Below are positions 8,613 through 16,756 of a DNA stretch of 53,929 nt, in pieces (within the stretch, counting starts at the first letter, position 1; each line of letters begins with the position of its first letter). The notes beneath the pieces were generated by a model. That model saw only the letters and a program-made list of their open reading frames with translations. It had not been told where the DNA came from and made no database searches. Source of the stretch: an uncultured Ruminococcus sp. (GTDB lineage Bacteria > Bacillota > Clostridia > Oscillospirales > Acutalibacteraceae); assembly GCA_902798755.1 (NCBI GenBank), contig CADBYC010000006.1:1-53929 (forward strand). The letters run 5' to 3'. The position numbers and the translations under genes are program-made.

Positions 8613-9971
8613 TTAGGTTCTGTCCTTCAGATCGACGTAAGGCGTCTCGTTGCATACGCTCATGTACGCGGGACGAATGATCTTGTTGACGTTGAGAAGC
8701 TCCTCGATACGGTGAGCGCTCCAGCCCGCGATACGCGCTACGGCAAAGATCGGGGTGTACAGCTCCTGCGGGAGTCCCATCATCTTGTAAACAAAGCCGG
8801 AGTAGAAGTCGACGTTCGCCGATACGCCCTTGTACATCTTGCGGTGTTGGGCGATGATCTGCGGCGCCAGCCGTTCGATACGGCTGTACAGACCGTATTC
8901 GTCCGTCACACCTTTTTCCACGGCGAGCTTCTCGACAAAGCCCTTGAACACACGCGCGCGGGGGTCGGAGATCGAATATACCGCGTGACCGATACCGTAG
9001 ATCAGACCGCTGCGGTCATACGCTTCTTTGCTCAGGATCTTATTCAGATAAGCGGAGATCTCGTCCTCGTCCGCCCAGTCCTTGACGTTGTACATGATCT
9101 CGTTCATCATGCCCATCACGCGCAGGTTCGCGCCGCCGTGCTTGGGTCCCTTGAGGGAGCAGAGAGCCGCCGCGATCGCCGAGTAGGTGTCCGTACCCGA
9201 GGAGGTGACGACGCAGGTGGTAAAGGTAGAGTTGTTACCGCCGCCGTGCTCCGCGTGGAGCATCAGCGCCATATCGAGCACCTGTGCTTCCAGCTGAGTG
9301 AACTGGCGATCCTCGCGCAGGGTGCTCAGCAGCAGCTCCGCCGTCGGCTCACATCTCTCGGGATTATGGATAAACAGGCTCGCGCCGTTGGTGTAGTGGT
9401 TGTACGCCTGATAGGAGTACACCGTCAACAGCGGGAACAGCGAGATCAGCTTCAGACACTGGCGCAGGACGTTGTCGATGCTCAGGTTCATGACGTCGTG
9501 GTCATAGCTCGCGAGCGTCAGCACAGCCTTTGCCAGAGCGGTCATCATATCCTTGCCCGACGCTTTCAGAATGACGTCGCGCACAAAGTGCTTAGGCAGT
9601 ACGCGTGAGTCGGACAGCAGCTCCATGAAGTCGTCCAGCTCCTGACGGCTCGGCAGTTTTCCGAACAACAGCAGGTATACGACCTCTTCAAAGCCGAGAC
9701 GGTTGTCACGATAACAGCCCGCGATGATATCCTCGATATTGATACCGCGGTAAAAGAGCTTACCGTCGGTGGGAACGGTCTTGCCGTCTACGATCTTGTT
9801 CTGGCGGATCTCACTGATGTCCGTCAGTCCTGTCAGTACGCCGCGGCCGTTGAGGTCGCGCAGTCCGATATTTACGTTGTATTTAGAATATAGATCCTTG
9901 TCGATGTTTCCTTTGTTGATACAGGTGTCAGCCAGCTCCTGTATCCTATGATCATTGGTACGAATAGACAT
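8613..9971 (-). CDS. Citrate synthase
   Basis: Condenses acetyl-CoA and oxaloacetate to citrate, probably to supply 2-oxoglutarate for glutamate in an anaerobe with a partial TCA cycle. The 452-residue protein shows the family active-site blocks in order: HAEHGGGNNSTF, GPKHGGANLRVM (catalytic His), GIGHAVYSISDPRA (His and Arg contacts) and NVDFYSGFVY (catalytic Asp). Length and N-terminal extension fit the citrate/2-methylcitrate synthase family, so 2-methylcitrate synthase is a less likely alternative. GGAAG lies 8 bases before the ATG. No aconitase or isocitrate dehydrogenase gene is nearby. Confidence 0.94.
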   Translation of the reverse strand: MSIRTNDHRIQELADTCINKGNIDKDLYSKYNVNIGLRDLNGRGVLTGLTDISEIRQNKIVDGKTVPTDGKLFYRGINIEDIIAGCYRDNRLGFEEVVYLLLFGKLPSRQELDDFMELLSDSRVLPKHFVRDVILKASGKDMMTALAKAVLTLASYDHDVMNLSIDNVLRQCLKLISLFPLLTVYSYQAYNHYTNGASLFIHNPERCEPTAELLLSTLREDRQFTQLEAQVLDMALMLHAEHGGGNNSTFTTCVVTSSGTDTYSAIAAALCSLKGPKHGGANLRVMGMMNEIMYNVKDWADEDEISAYLNKILSKEAYDRSGLIYGIGHAVYSISDPRARVFKGFVEKLAVEKGVTDEYGLYSRIERLAPQIIAQHRKMYKGVSANVDFYSGFVYKMMGLPQELYTPIFAVARIAGWSAHRIEELLNVNKIIRPAYMSVCNETPYVDLKDRT

Positions 9972-10034
9972 ATGTTCACTTCCTTTTACTCGTTTTCGTA
10001 GTTACGTATGTCAGTTGTTCATGTTACATAGTTT

Positions 10035-10063
10035 ATTATACTGTATTTTATTCAAATAGTCAA
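10035..10063 (-). promoter_or_regulatory. Promoter of the citrate synthase gene
   Basis: On the minus strand: TTGACT, 17 bases, TATAAT, about 64 bases upstream of the start codon. Confidence 0.88.
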
Positions 10064-10160
10064 ATCGATTTTGTCGACAGAAAATAGAGCGAAACGCTTT
10101 GCACCGCAACTGCCCTACTGTCATCGAGCAGACGTCAAAGAAACCCACTGTTTTCTGCGC

Positions 10161-10211
10161 TTCACACCCTCTTTCACATAAACTTCCCGTTCTGTTCACA
10201 GTTTGTTCATA
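10161..10211 (+). promoter_or_regulatory. Putative Pho box array
   Basis: TTCACA-like hexamers start at 10161 (TTCACA), 10173 (TTCACA), 10184 (TTCCCG), 10195 (TTCACA) and 10206 (TTCATA), that is every 11-12 bases. This is the direct-repeat layout bound by PhoP/PhoB. A -10-like TATACT follows at 10243-10248 with no good -35 box, as expected for an activated promoter. Confidence 0.6.
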
Positions 10212-10327
10212 ATTTCAACATTCAGCTCACACAAAGCCCCCGTATACTGTAACCATAACATCAAGAGCAAACAAAAATCATCGTAACCGCCGCGCGGCGG
10301 TCACGGTTCACAGAAAGGAGCATTACC

Positions 10328-11035
10328 ATGGCTTTTACTTACATCTTTCAACGAGTTGAGAAAAAATACATGCTCACCCGCGAGCAGTACGAATACCTGA
10401 TCAATGCCATCTCCCCTTACATGGCGCCCGATCAATACGGCGAGACCGAGATCCGCAACATCTATTTCGACAACGCCGATAACGAGCTGATCGAGACCTC
10501 TCTCTTAAAGCCCACCTATAAGGAAAAGCTCCGACTCCGCTCCTACGGCGTACCGAAGATGGACAGCACCGTATTCTTCGAGATCAAGAAAAAGTACCGC
10601 GGCATCGTCTACAAGCGCCGTATCTCCATGAAGCTCAAAGAAGCCTACGCCTACATCGACGGCGGCAAGCTCCCCGAGAGCATCGAGGGCAATATCCCCT
10701 CTGAGATCGACTACATGATGAACCGCTACAGCCTGACCCCCAAGGCGTTCATCAGCTACAAGAGAGTTGCCTGGACCTGCGAGAGCGATCCCGACCTGCG
10801 CATCACCTTCGACCGCGACATCACCTCCCGCTACGACGACACTCGTCTCGAGAGCACGGCAGACGGTCACAAGATCCTCCCGAAGGATACCGTCCTGATG
10901 GAGATCAAGATCCCCGGCGCGATGCCTCTGTGGCTGGCGCATATCCTCAGCGAGAAGAACATCTTCCCCCACAGCTTCTCCAAATTCGGCACCGCCCACG
11001 TCCAGAATCAGATCAAGATCGCAAGCGGCTTTTGA
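10328..11035 (+). CDS. VTC-domain protein, putative polyphosphate polymerase
   Basis: Belongs to the VTC family, whose yeast Vtc4 member makes polyphosphate from ATP inside a basic tunnel; bacterial members are usually annotated as polyphosphate polymerase domain proteins. In 235 residues the tunnel-type motifs follow in order: RVEKKYML near the start, IRNIYFDN, KEKLRLRSYG, FFEIKKKYRGIVYKRR and, towards the end, LMEIKIPGAMPLW. GAAAGGAG lies 7 bases before the ATG. A membrane protein of the DUF4956 family follows 108 bases later, a standard pairing for bacterial VTC genes. The upstream TTCACA array suggests phosphate control. Enzymatic activity is inferred from the family. Confidence 0.88.
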   Translation: MAFTYIFQRVEKKYMLTREQYEYLINAISPYMAPDQYGETEIRNIYFDNADNELIETSLLKPTYKEKLRLRSYGVPKMDSTVFFEIKKKYRGIVYKRRISMKLKEAYAYIDGGKLPESIEGNIPSEIDYMMNRYSLTPKAFISYKRVAWTCESDPDLRITFDRDITSRYDDTRLESTADGHKILPKDTVLMEIKIPGAMPLWLAHILSEKNIFPHSFSKFGTAHVQNQIKIASGF

Positions 11036-11143
11036 TAACAGCGAAACTGTCGCAAGGCGGCAGCTAAATGCAACTTCGCGAGCCGATGATACTACAAAAC
11101 ATACACTGACGCATATTACTTGGATATTTAAGGAGGAACCACC

Positions 11144-11812
11144 ATGACATTCAGCAGCATTTTTACCACCGACAGCATTACCATCGTACAAGGCTTGATC
11201 GTAACAGGAGTCGCCTTAGTACTCGGACTCATCTCATCCCTTGTTTACCGCTTCAAAAGCTATTGCTCCAAGAGCTTCGCGGTCACGCTCACCATCATTC
11301 CCGCCATCGTCGCCATGCTGATCATGATGGTCAACGGTCTGGCAACAGGCGCGGGCATCGCGGTACTCGGCGTATTCTCTCTGGTACGCTTCCGCTCCCA
11401 GCCGGGTTCTTCCCGTGAGATCCTCGCGATCATGCTCTCTATGGCGATCGGTCTCGCCTGCGGCGGCGGCTACATCACCTTCGCGGTATTCGCGGCGGCA
11501 GTCGTCTGCATCGTATGGCTGATCCTCTTCAGCACACCCTTCGGCGACAACGGCAACAAAAAGGAACTGCGCATCGAGATCCCCGAGAACCTCGACTATG
11601 AAGGTCTCTTCGACGACATCTTCAAGGAATTCACCACCAAGAACGAGGTCATCACCGTCAAGACCGTCCAGATGGGCAGCGTCTACGAACTGCGTTATCA
11701 CATCTCCCTCAAGCGCGATAAAAGCGAGAAAGCCTTCATCGACGCTATCCGCGCCCGCAACGGCAACCTGCCCGTATCCTGCGGCAGAGTCAAGAACGAC
11801 ACCGAGCTGTAA
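11144..11812 (+). CDS. DUF4956 membrane protein
   Basis: The 222-residue protein has four to five membrane segments in the first 130 residues. The family hallmark GIAVLGVFSLVRFRS lies between helices, and a soluble C-terminal domain of about 90 residues follows (ENLDYEGLFDDIFKEFT and onward). DUF4956 proteins are almost always encoded beside VTC-domain proteins. The likely role is the membrane partner of the polyphosphate polymerase, perhaps for anchoring or transfer, but this has not been shown here. AAGGAGG lies 9 bases upstream. The CotH or cellulosome-like third gene seen in some clusters is absent. Confidence 0.88.
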   Translation: MTFSSIFTTDSITIVQGLIVTGVALVLGLISSLVYRFKSYCSKSFAVTLTIIPAIVAMLIMMVNGLATGAGIAVLGVFSLVRFRSQPGSSREILAIMLSMAIGLACGGGYITFAVFAAAVVCIVWLILFSTPFGDNGNKKELRIEIPENLDYEGLFDDIFKEFTTKNEVITVKTVQMGSVYELRYHISLKRDKSEKAFIDAIRARNGNLPVSCGRVKNDTEL

Positions 11813-11969
11813 CAGCCGTCACATCAACATCAAGGAGTCTAAAGAGATTCAAAAAACAGAAGCCGGTAAGCCTCTGCACCCGATCGGTATAAATCCGATC
11901 CCTCAAAACTCAGCTACTCCTTAACTGCCGTGAATCACCCCCTCATCCCATTCACGACAGAACATATCC

Positions 11970-12010
11970 AAGCGAAGGCGACGCCCGAAAGGACGCCGCC
12001 TTCGCTTTTT
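11970..12010 (+). terminator. Terminator after the VTC/DUF4956 operon
   Basis: AAGCGAAGGCG and CGCCTTCGCTT arms with a short inner hairpin and a T run. The 157 bases between the stop codon and this terminator hold no recognisable gene. Confidence 0.85.
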
Positions 12011-12026
12011 GCGCCGTCTGTATTTC

Positions 12027-12055
12027 TTGACGGGTAACATGTGCTTTGTTATAAT
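12027..12055 (+). promoter_or_regulatory. Promoter of the GIY-YIG gene
   Basis: TTGACG, 17 bases, TATAAT, 46 bases before the ATG. Confidence 0.88.
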
Positions 12056-12101
12056 GTAAATATCAATAATACCTCGTTATCGATCCAAGCGGGAGGTCTT
12101 T

Positions 12102-13826
12102 ATGCATTCGAACCAAATCATTCTTGAAAAGCCCATTGAGCGCAGCGGTGTTTACGCCATCATCAATTTGTTTCAAAAGCGGGTTTACGTCGGAGAAACC
12201 AACGACTATTACCGCCGTATGTCAACGCACATTCCGGGTATTTGTAATGATGATGTCATCAAGACGAATCAGCATCTGATGGATGAAGAGGACAAGCGCT
12301 TTGATGTCATGCTCATGCTTACGTCAGACTACGATAAGCTCAGCGGGGACAACAGCTGGATCATCGATGAGACTCTCGTGATGTATCTGTTTCGCAAGCA
12401 CGGCTTTGCTCTGTACAACGGAAACGACGACGGTGAAGACAATATCGGAGCTAAACGCCGTTTTCTGAACATTCTGCCTGAGTCCGATCTATCTCACAAA
12501 GATCATCTTGACGCGTTGACTGCCGAGGTCAAAAAGCTCCTTATGGTCGAATATGGTGTAGAGGATTTTGACGAAAGACTCTCAGCCGCTGAAAAAGCGG
12601 TAGACGAAAAGCTTCGCAAAGCATACCGCGGCCGCATCACCCTCGCTACAGCCGCGGCAAGCTCCCCGAAAGAATCAGCGGAGATTTGGGAATACCGTCT
12701 GAGCGAGATCGATCCGCAAAGCTCCTTTCTGATTACACAGAACAACAGAAAGGGATGGAACTACAAAAAGATTTGCGAACAGCTTATCAACCGCAAGCTC
12801 TCCGTCAAGGATATGGAGAACTGCGGTCTGAAACGAATGTCGGTCGACGATTTCGCTTCCTTGATCCTTAACGGACGGCTGGATCATACGGTCTTCAGCA
12901 AATTCGGCAGCTATCTGAGTCAAAGTCCCATCACCATTCTCTCTGCCAAATGCCACGATCTGTCCCATGTCAGAGCCAAAGAGATGGGGCTGGAAACCTA
13001 CGGCGGCGATCCGGACAGCAAGGTCTGCCTCTGGTCGCTGCGCAATCTTTCGGCACAGAATATCCGTTATATGTTTTCCAACGCCGAAACCGACAAGTCA
13101 TCCGGCTATGTGATCCTTAACTGTACGCCCTCTATGGCTTACGGCGTATTCAGAGACAGGCAGTCAAAGTCCGATAACGATTCCTCACGACTGCTGAATC
13201 GTTTGGCTGACGAGAGTATGGACGATTTTTGCACCCGTCTGCAGCAAAGAGATGACCCCTGTCTGGCGCGCAGATTTACCGAAAAGATCGGATCAAAGCT
13301 GAGCAGCGCCGATTATCGTCCTCTGCCCCCTTCCATGATCCCTCCGATCATCGAACAGGGCGGGAAAAAGTCTATCGCTCTGCTTGTCAGCGAGCTTTAT
13401 TATCTGGACGCGGACTATGAGGATCATGCTGCCTTTTACCGCTATTTTTACTCACTGCGGAGCTATGGCAAACCCTATACCGACCAGGTTTTTCCTGTTG
13501 ACAAGCGTCCTGATTTTATTCAGGGAGAAGACGGAAATCCGCCGTTTATCAAAGAGGAGCTGTCATTCACCTTCGGCGTAAAGGGTTGCGAAAGCCTGAG
13601 CGTGTCGCAAAACAAAATGTCAAACCCTCCTATCGCCACATTGACGATCAGCAAAGGCCGCTCCTCACAGTCTCACGCATGCGCCGCGCTGAAATTCGGG
13701 CTGCAGCAGGACGCCGCAGCCTTTGTGAAGGCTGAAAAGCCTCAACCTGAAAATGAACGGCTCACAAGCACTATTATCGCAAAGGTCGAATATCCCTATG
13801 TGGTCCAATACCCTGATTCCAAATGA
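12102..13826 (+). CDS. Large protein with N-terminal GIY-YIG nuclease-like domain
   Basis: The 574-residue protein is cytoplasmic, with no signal or membrane segment. Residues 15-95 resemble a GIY-YIG domain: GVYAIINLFQKRVYVGETND carries the two motif halves (GVY, VYVGET), followed by YYRRMSTH with the conserved Arg and a downstream region that could hold the catalytic Glu. The remaining 480 residues match no family I recognise. They include a coiled stretch near 135-175 (DFDERLSAAEKAVDEKLRK) and mixed helical regions. It has its own promoter and a strong terminator, so it acts alone. A role in DNA repair, restriction or phage defence is possible but unproven. Confidence 0.72.
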   Translation: MHSNQIILEKPIERSGVYAIINLFQKRVYVGETNDYYRRMSTHIPGICNDDVIKTNQHLMDEEDKRFDVMLMLTSDYDKLSGDNSWIIDETLVMYLFRKHGFALYNGNDDGEDNIGAKRRFLNILPESDLSHKDHLDALTAEVKKLLMVEYGVEDFDERLSAAEKAVDEKLRKAYRGRITLATAAASSPKESAEIWEYRLSEIDPQSSFLITQNNRKGWNYKKICEQLINRKLSVKDMENCGLKRMSVDDFASLILNGRLDHTVFSKFGSYLSQSPITILSAKCHDLSHVRAKEMGLETYGGDPDSKVCLWSLRNLSAQNIRYMFSNAETDKSSGYVILNCTPSMAYGVFRDRQSKSDNDSSRLLNRLADESMDDFCTRLQQRDDPCLARRFTEKIGSKLSSADYRPLPPSMIPPIIEQGGKKSIALLVSELYYLDADYEDHAAFYRYFYSLRSYGKPYTDQVFPVDKRPDFIQGEDGNPPFIKEELSFTFGVKGCESLSVSQNKMSNPPIATLTISKGRSSQSHACAALKFGLQQDAAAFVKAEKPQPENERLTSTIIAKVEYPYVVQYPDSK

Positions 13827-13862
13827 TCCTATACTGACACCGATTTTTATTTTGATCCAAAC

Positions 13863-13902
13863 AAAAGCAACGCCGCGGCTTCCTTACCGCGGCGTTGCTT
13901 TT
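13863..13902. terminator. Bidirectional terminator between convergent genes
   Basis: A 16-bp perfect stem (AAAAGCAACGCCGCGG with its complement) has an 8-nt loop, between the GIY-YIG gene and acpP. A and T runs on either side serve both strands. Confidence 0.92.
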
Positions 13903-13908
13903 GCAAGA

Positions 13909-14136
13909 TCATTTCTGATTCTTCTCCAAAAAGGCGAGGATATCGCCGACGGTCTCGAAGGTCGCCAGCTCCTCGTCGGGAATGGTGATGCCATGCTCTT
14001 CCTCGATGGTCATCAGCATCTGCAGGACGTCGAGACTGTCCGCGCCGAGGTCCTCTTTGATACGACTTTCCTTGGTGATCTCCATGCCATTCAGGTGGAG
14101 CTGTTCGTCTAAAATCTTCTTTAAATCTTCAAACAT
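13909..14136 (-). CDS. acpP: Acyl carrier protein
   Basis: Carries growing acyl chains as thioesters for fatty-acid synthesis and delivers acyl groups to PlsX. The acidic protein has 75 residues and contains the phosphopantetheine attachment motif GADSLD, with Ser34 as the site. It is a four-helix bundle (MFEDLKKILDEQL; DVLQMLMTIEEEHGI; VGDILAFLEKN). GGAGG lies 7 bases upstream. It lies downstream of plsX on the same strand, across a 327-bp gap full of repeats. Confidence 0.97.
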   Translation of the reverse strand: MFEDLKKILDEQLHLNGMEITKESRIKEDLGADSLDVLQMLMTIEEEHGITIPDEELATFETVGDILAFLEKNQK

Positions 14137-14187
14137 ATTATTCCTCCTAATATATTAACTGTTAGGTAAGCACTGATTAATTACTAT

Positions 14188-14226
14188 GTCATTGCGAGGG
14201 CTTTAGCCCGTGGCAATCCCACAAAG
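14188..14226. repeat. GTCATTGCGAGG repeat (full copy)
   Basis: GTCATTGCGAGGGC, TTTA, GCCCGTGGCAATCCCAC forms an imperfect hairpin. The same arms occur at 6391..6421 (inverted) and 28798..28839. The rest of the acpP-plsX gap (14227..14463) holds further hairpin-forming sequence, including a GGCTAAGCG motif that recurs at about 14425, and no gene. Confidence 0.75.
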
Positions 14227-14463
14227 TGATAAACCGACGTTTCTGTCCCTATTTGTTGAGGAGTTGTCCAAATCTTTGATTTGGCTTACAACTCCCATTC
14301 AACAGCGCAGGGGGAGCGTAGCGATTGGCTAAGCGCCACTACTGGGATTCCCACGGTCGCTTAGTCGCTCCCTCGGAATGGCTGCGGGAATACAAACTGC
14401 ATTAATCAATATTTACTTAGGCTAAGCGACTGTTCTGATAGGCTCCCTTTCCTAAGAGAGCCT

Positions 14464-15471
14464 TTACTCGCTGATCTTCTCCAGCGCTTTCTCGATCTCC
14501 GCGTTCATCGCGCCCGCCGACATCTTATACGCCTGATCGATACAGATGCGCACCGCGTTCGCGTCCGAGCTGCCGTGACCCTTGATGATGGTCTTTTCAC
14601 AGCCGAGCAGCACCGAACCGCCGTAGTTGTGATAGTTCATGAATTCTTTTTCCTCCATGAACATCTTCTTCATCAGCGCCGCGCCGAGCTTGTAGATGGT
14701 CTTGGAGTAGATATCCTTTTTCAGCTTTTTGAGCAGCTCCAGCGCCGTGCCCTCTGTCGTCTTGACCAGCACGTTGCCCGAGAAGCCGTCACATACGATC
14801 AGATCATATTTGCCCGACAGCAGGTCACGGCTCTCCATATTGCCGACAAAGTTGATGCTCTCACAGCTTTTCAACATCGGATACGCCTTTTTTCTCAGGT
14901 CGTCGCCCTTCTCGCTCTCCACGCCCACGTTCAACAGCGCGACTCTCGGATTCTTCACGCCGTACACATTTTTCAGATACGCCGAGCCGAGTATCGCCTG
15001 GTGCAGCAGCATCTCAGGGGTGATGTCCACATTCGCGCCCGAGTCGCACACGCCCACGATACCGCCGTCCATCGTCGGCAGAAGAGGACAGAAAGCAGGT
15101 CTGCGGATCCCTCTGATACGCCCGATCCGCAGGGTCGCGGCGGCGATCAGCGCGCCTGTCGCGCCTGTCGATACCACGCCCGAGATCTCAGGCTCCTTGC
15201 GGAGCATCGCGATCGCCTTGATCATTGAGCTTTCCTTTTTCAGTCGGATCGCGTCGGTCGGCTTGTCCTCACCCGTGATCACCTCGGGCGCGTGAACGAT
15301 CTCGATCTTATCGCCCTGATAGCCGAGCCGCTCCAATTCATTTTTTATTGTATTTTCATCGCCTGTCAGAATCAGGCTCAAATCCTCATGCTCCTTTAAG
15401 GCGAGCACCGCGCCCTCGACATTTGCCGAAGGGCTTTTGTCCCCGCCGAAGCAGTCTACGATCAGTTTCAT
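14464..15471 (-). CDS. plsX: Phosphate acyltransferase PlsX
   Basis: Interconverts acyl-ACP and acyl-phosphate. Acyl-phosphate is the donor for PlsY and also the product of fatty-acid kinase, so PlsX links the fak genes here to synthesis. The 335 residues match the family length and begin MKLIVDCFGGDKSP, the N-terminal signature. Further family blocks are VVSTGATGALIAAA, CDSGANVDITPEMLLHQA and IVCDGFSGNVLVKTTEG. It starts four bases after the acetyltransferase-like gene stops, so the two are co-translated. No plsY is in the window. Confidence 0.97.
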   Translation of the reverse strand: MKLIVDCFGGDKSPSANVEGAVLALKEHEDLSLILTGDENTIKNELERLGYQGDKIEIVHAPEVITGEDKPTDAIRLKKESSMIKAIAMLRKEPEISGVVSTGATGALIAAATLRIGRIRGIRRPAFCPLLPTMDGGIVGVCDSGANVDITPEMLLHQAILGSAYLKNVYGVKNPRVALLNVGVESEKGDDLRKKAYPMLKSCESINFVGNMESRDLLSGKYDLIVCDGFSGNVLVKTTEGTALELLKKLKKDIYSKTIYKLGAALMKKMFMEEKEFMNYHNYGGSVLLGCEKTIIKGHGSSDANAVRICIDQAYKMSAGAMNAEIEKALEKISE

Positions 15472-15475
15472 AGCT

Positions 15476-16597
15476 TTACCCTATCTTCTTCACATAGGAG
15501 CGCCTTCTCTTGTGCTTGACCTCTTTGAAGCGCTTCCATTGGTTCTGTATCGCGGCGTTGTCCTCAAGATTGAGGTTCGTCTCCGCGTATTCGATACTAT
15601 CGTCCTGTAAAATCTTAAGGATCTCTGCCGAGATCGCCGTCGATACCCCTCGGTTCAGGTAGGACGGGTCGACCGCGATCAAGCCGAAGTCGATCACACT
15701 CGGGTGTTTGATCGCTTTCAGCAGGCGCATAAGCGCTAAAGGCGTTAATTTACCCTGCGACTTCTGCACCGCCTTCGCGATCGACGGGAAGCAGATGCCG
15801 ATACACACCGCCTTGTTGTTTTCATCGAGAATGATCGCCACGTGCTTCAAGTCGACGATCAGCTTGAAGGTCTTGATGATCTCCCTTTTCATTCCCTCGG
15901 TAAAGGGAACAGTACCGTAGAGATTCTCGTAGCCCTTGTCGATCAGTCCGAAGAAATCGTCGCCGTATTTCTCGATAAAGTCGTTGATGTTCTTCGCCTC
16001 GCCGAAACGCAGATTGTACCGCTTCATGACGAAATCCGCCATTTTCTGCATCGTGCCGTCATCGTTTTCGGGGGGATAGATCTTGCTCTCCGTCCAGTCG
16101 ACTTCCTTCTCAAAGCCCAAGCTCTCGACGAGCTTCGGATAGTAAGCGTAGTTGTACTGCTCCTCAAAGGTCGACAGCTGATCGAAGCCGTCCACCAGCA
16201 TGCCCTCTCTCTCGAGGTCGGAGAAGCCCAGCGGGCCGACGATGGTGTCCATGCCCTTGTCCTTCGCCCAGCTCTCCACCGCGCCGAACAGCTTCGCGGC
16301 GACTTGTTTGTTATCGACCGCGTCAAAGCGTGTGAATCGCACGCGCTTTTCATGATGCTTCTCATTCGACGCGCGCTGGATGATACCCTGTATCCTGCCG
16401 ACGACCTTGTCGCCGTCAAAGGCGAGGAAATTCACGATATCACAGCAGTCGTTGTAGATAAAGCCTTCCTTGAACATTCCCTTTTCATCGCCGTACAGCG
16501 GCGGGACAAAGTAGGGACAGTCCTTGTATAAACGAAGCGGAAAGTCGATGAACTGCTTCTGTTCTTTTTTTGTCGTAACTTCTTTGACAGTGATCAT
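15476..16597 (-). CDS. GNAT-like acetyltransferase family protein
   Basis: The 373-residue soluble protein is related to a widespread family annotated as N-acetyltransferase, opening with QFIDFPLRLYKDCPYFVPPL. The C-terminal half has a GNAT-like core: a strand with VAIILDENNKAVCIGICFPS and FGLIAVDPSYLNRGVSTAI, where the motif A position is degenerate. It ends in a basic segment (KHKRRRSYVKKIG). The substrate is unknown. I start at MITVKEV, with AGGAGG 6 bases upstream; a 30-codon extension runs through an intergenic repeat. It sits between fakB and plsX, so a lipid-related role is a reasonable guess, not a demonstrated one. Confidence 0.7.
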   Translation of the reverse strand: MITVKEVTTKKEQKQFIDFPLRLYKDCPYFVPPLYGDEKGMFKEGFIYNDCCDIVNFLAFDGDKVVGRIQGIIQRASNEKHHEKRVRFTRFDAVDNKQVAAKLFGAVESWAKDKGMDTIVGPLGFSDLEREGMLVDGFDQLSTFEEQYNYAYYPKLVESLGFEKEVDWTESKIYPPENDDGTMQKMADFVMKRYNLRFGEAKNINDFIEKYGDDFFGLIDKGYENLYGTVPFTEGMKREIIKTFKLIVDLKHVAIILDENNKAVCIGICFPSIAKAVQKSQGKLTPLALMRLLKAIKHPSVIDFGLIAVDPSYLNRGVSTAISAEILKILQDDSIEYAETNLNLEDNAAIQNQWKRFKEVKHKRRRSYVKKIG

Positions 16598-16611
16598 AGT
16601 AACCTCCTGAG

Positions 16612-16690
16612 CCTTCCCCTTGAGGGGAAGGTGTCGCCGCCGACTGAGGCGGTGACGGATGAGGTGGAAGCGTTTCCACTCCATCACTCG
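16612..16690. repeat. CCTTCCCC/GGGGAAGG intergenic hairpin repeat (copy 2)
   Basis: Same plan as 2199..2278, with a different central stem (GTCGCCGCC with GGCGGTGAC) and the same trailing block GGATGAGGTGGAAGC. It separates fakB from the acetyltransferase-like gene. Confidence 0.85.
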
Positions 16691-16756
16691 TATTGATACG
16701 TCGAAAAGGACTGTACCTCGTCCGATCCAATCTCAAGCTTTTGCAACAGAAAGGCT

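Noticed and set aside
8475-9608. 377-codon open frame antisense to citrate synthase
   Set aside because: Shadow of a conserved enzyme gene; Arg/His/Val-rich with no recognisable domain.
11813-11969. Small gene after the DUF4956 gene
   Set aside because: AAGGAG occurs near 11832 but no start codon follows at a useful distance in an open frame.
16598-16687. N-terminal extension of the acetyltransferase-like gene
   Set aside because: It is encoded by a copy of the intergenic repeat; AGGAGG precedes the internal ATG at 16597.
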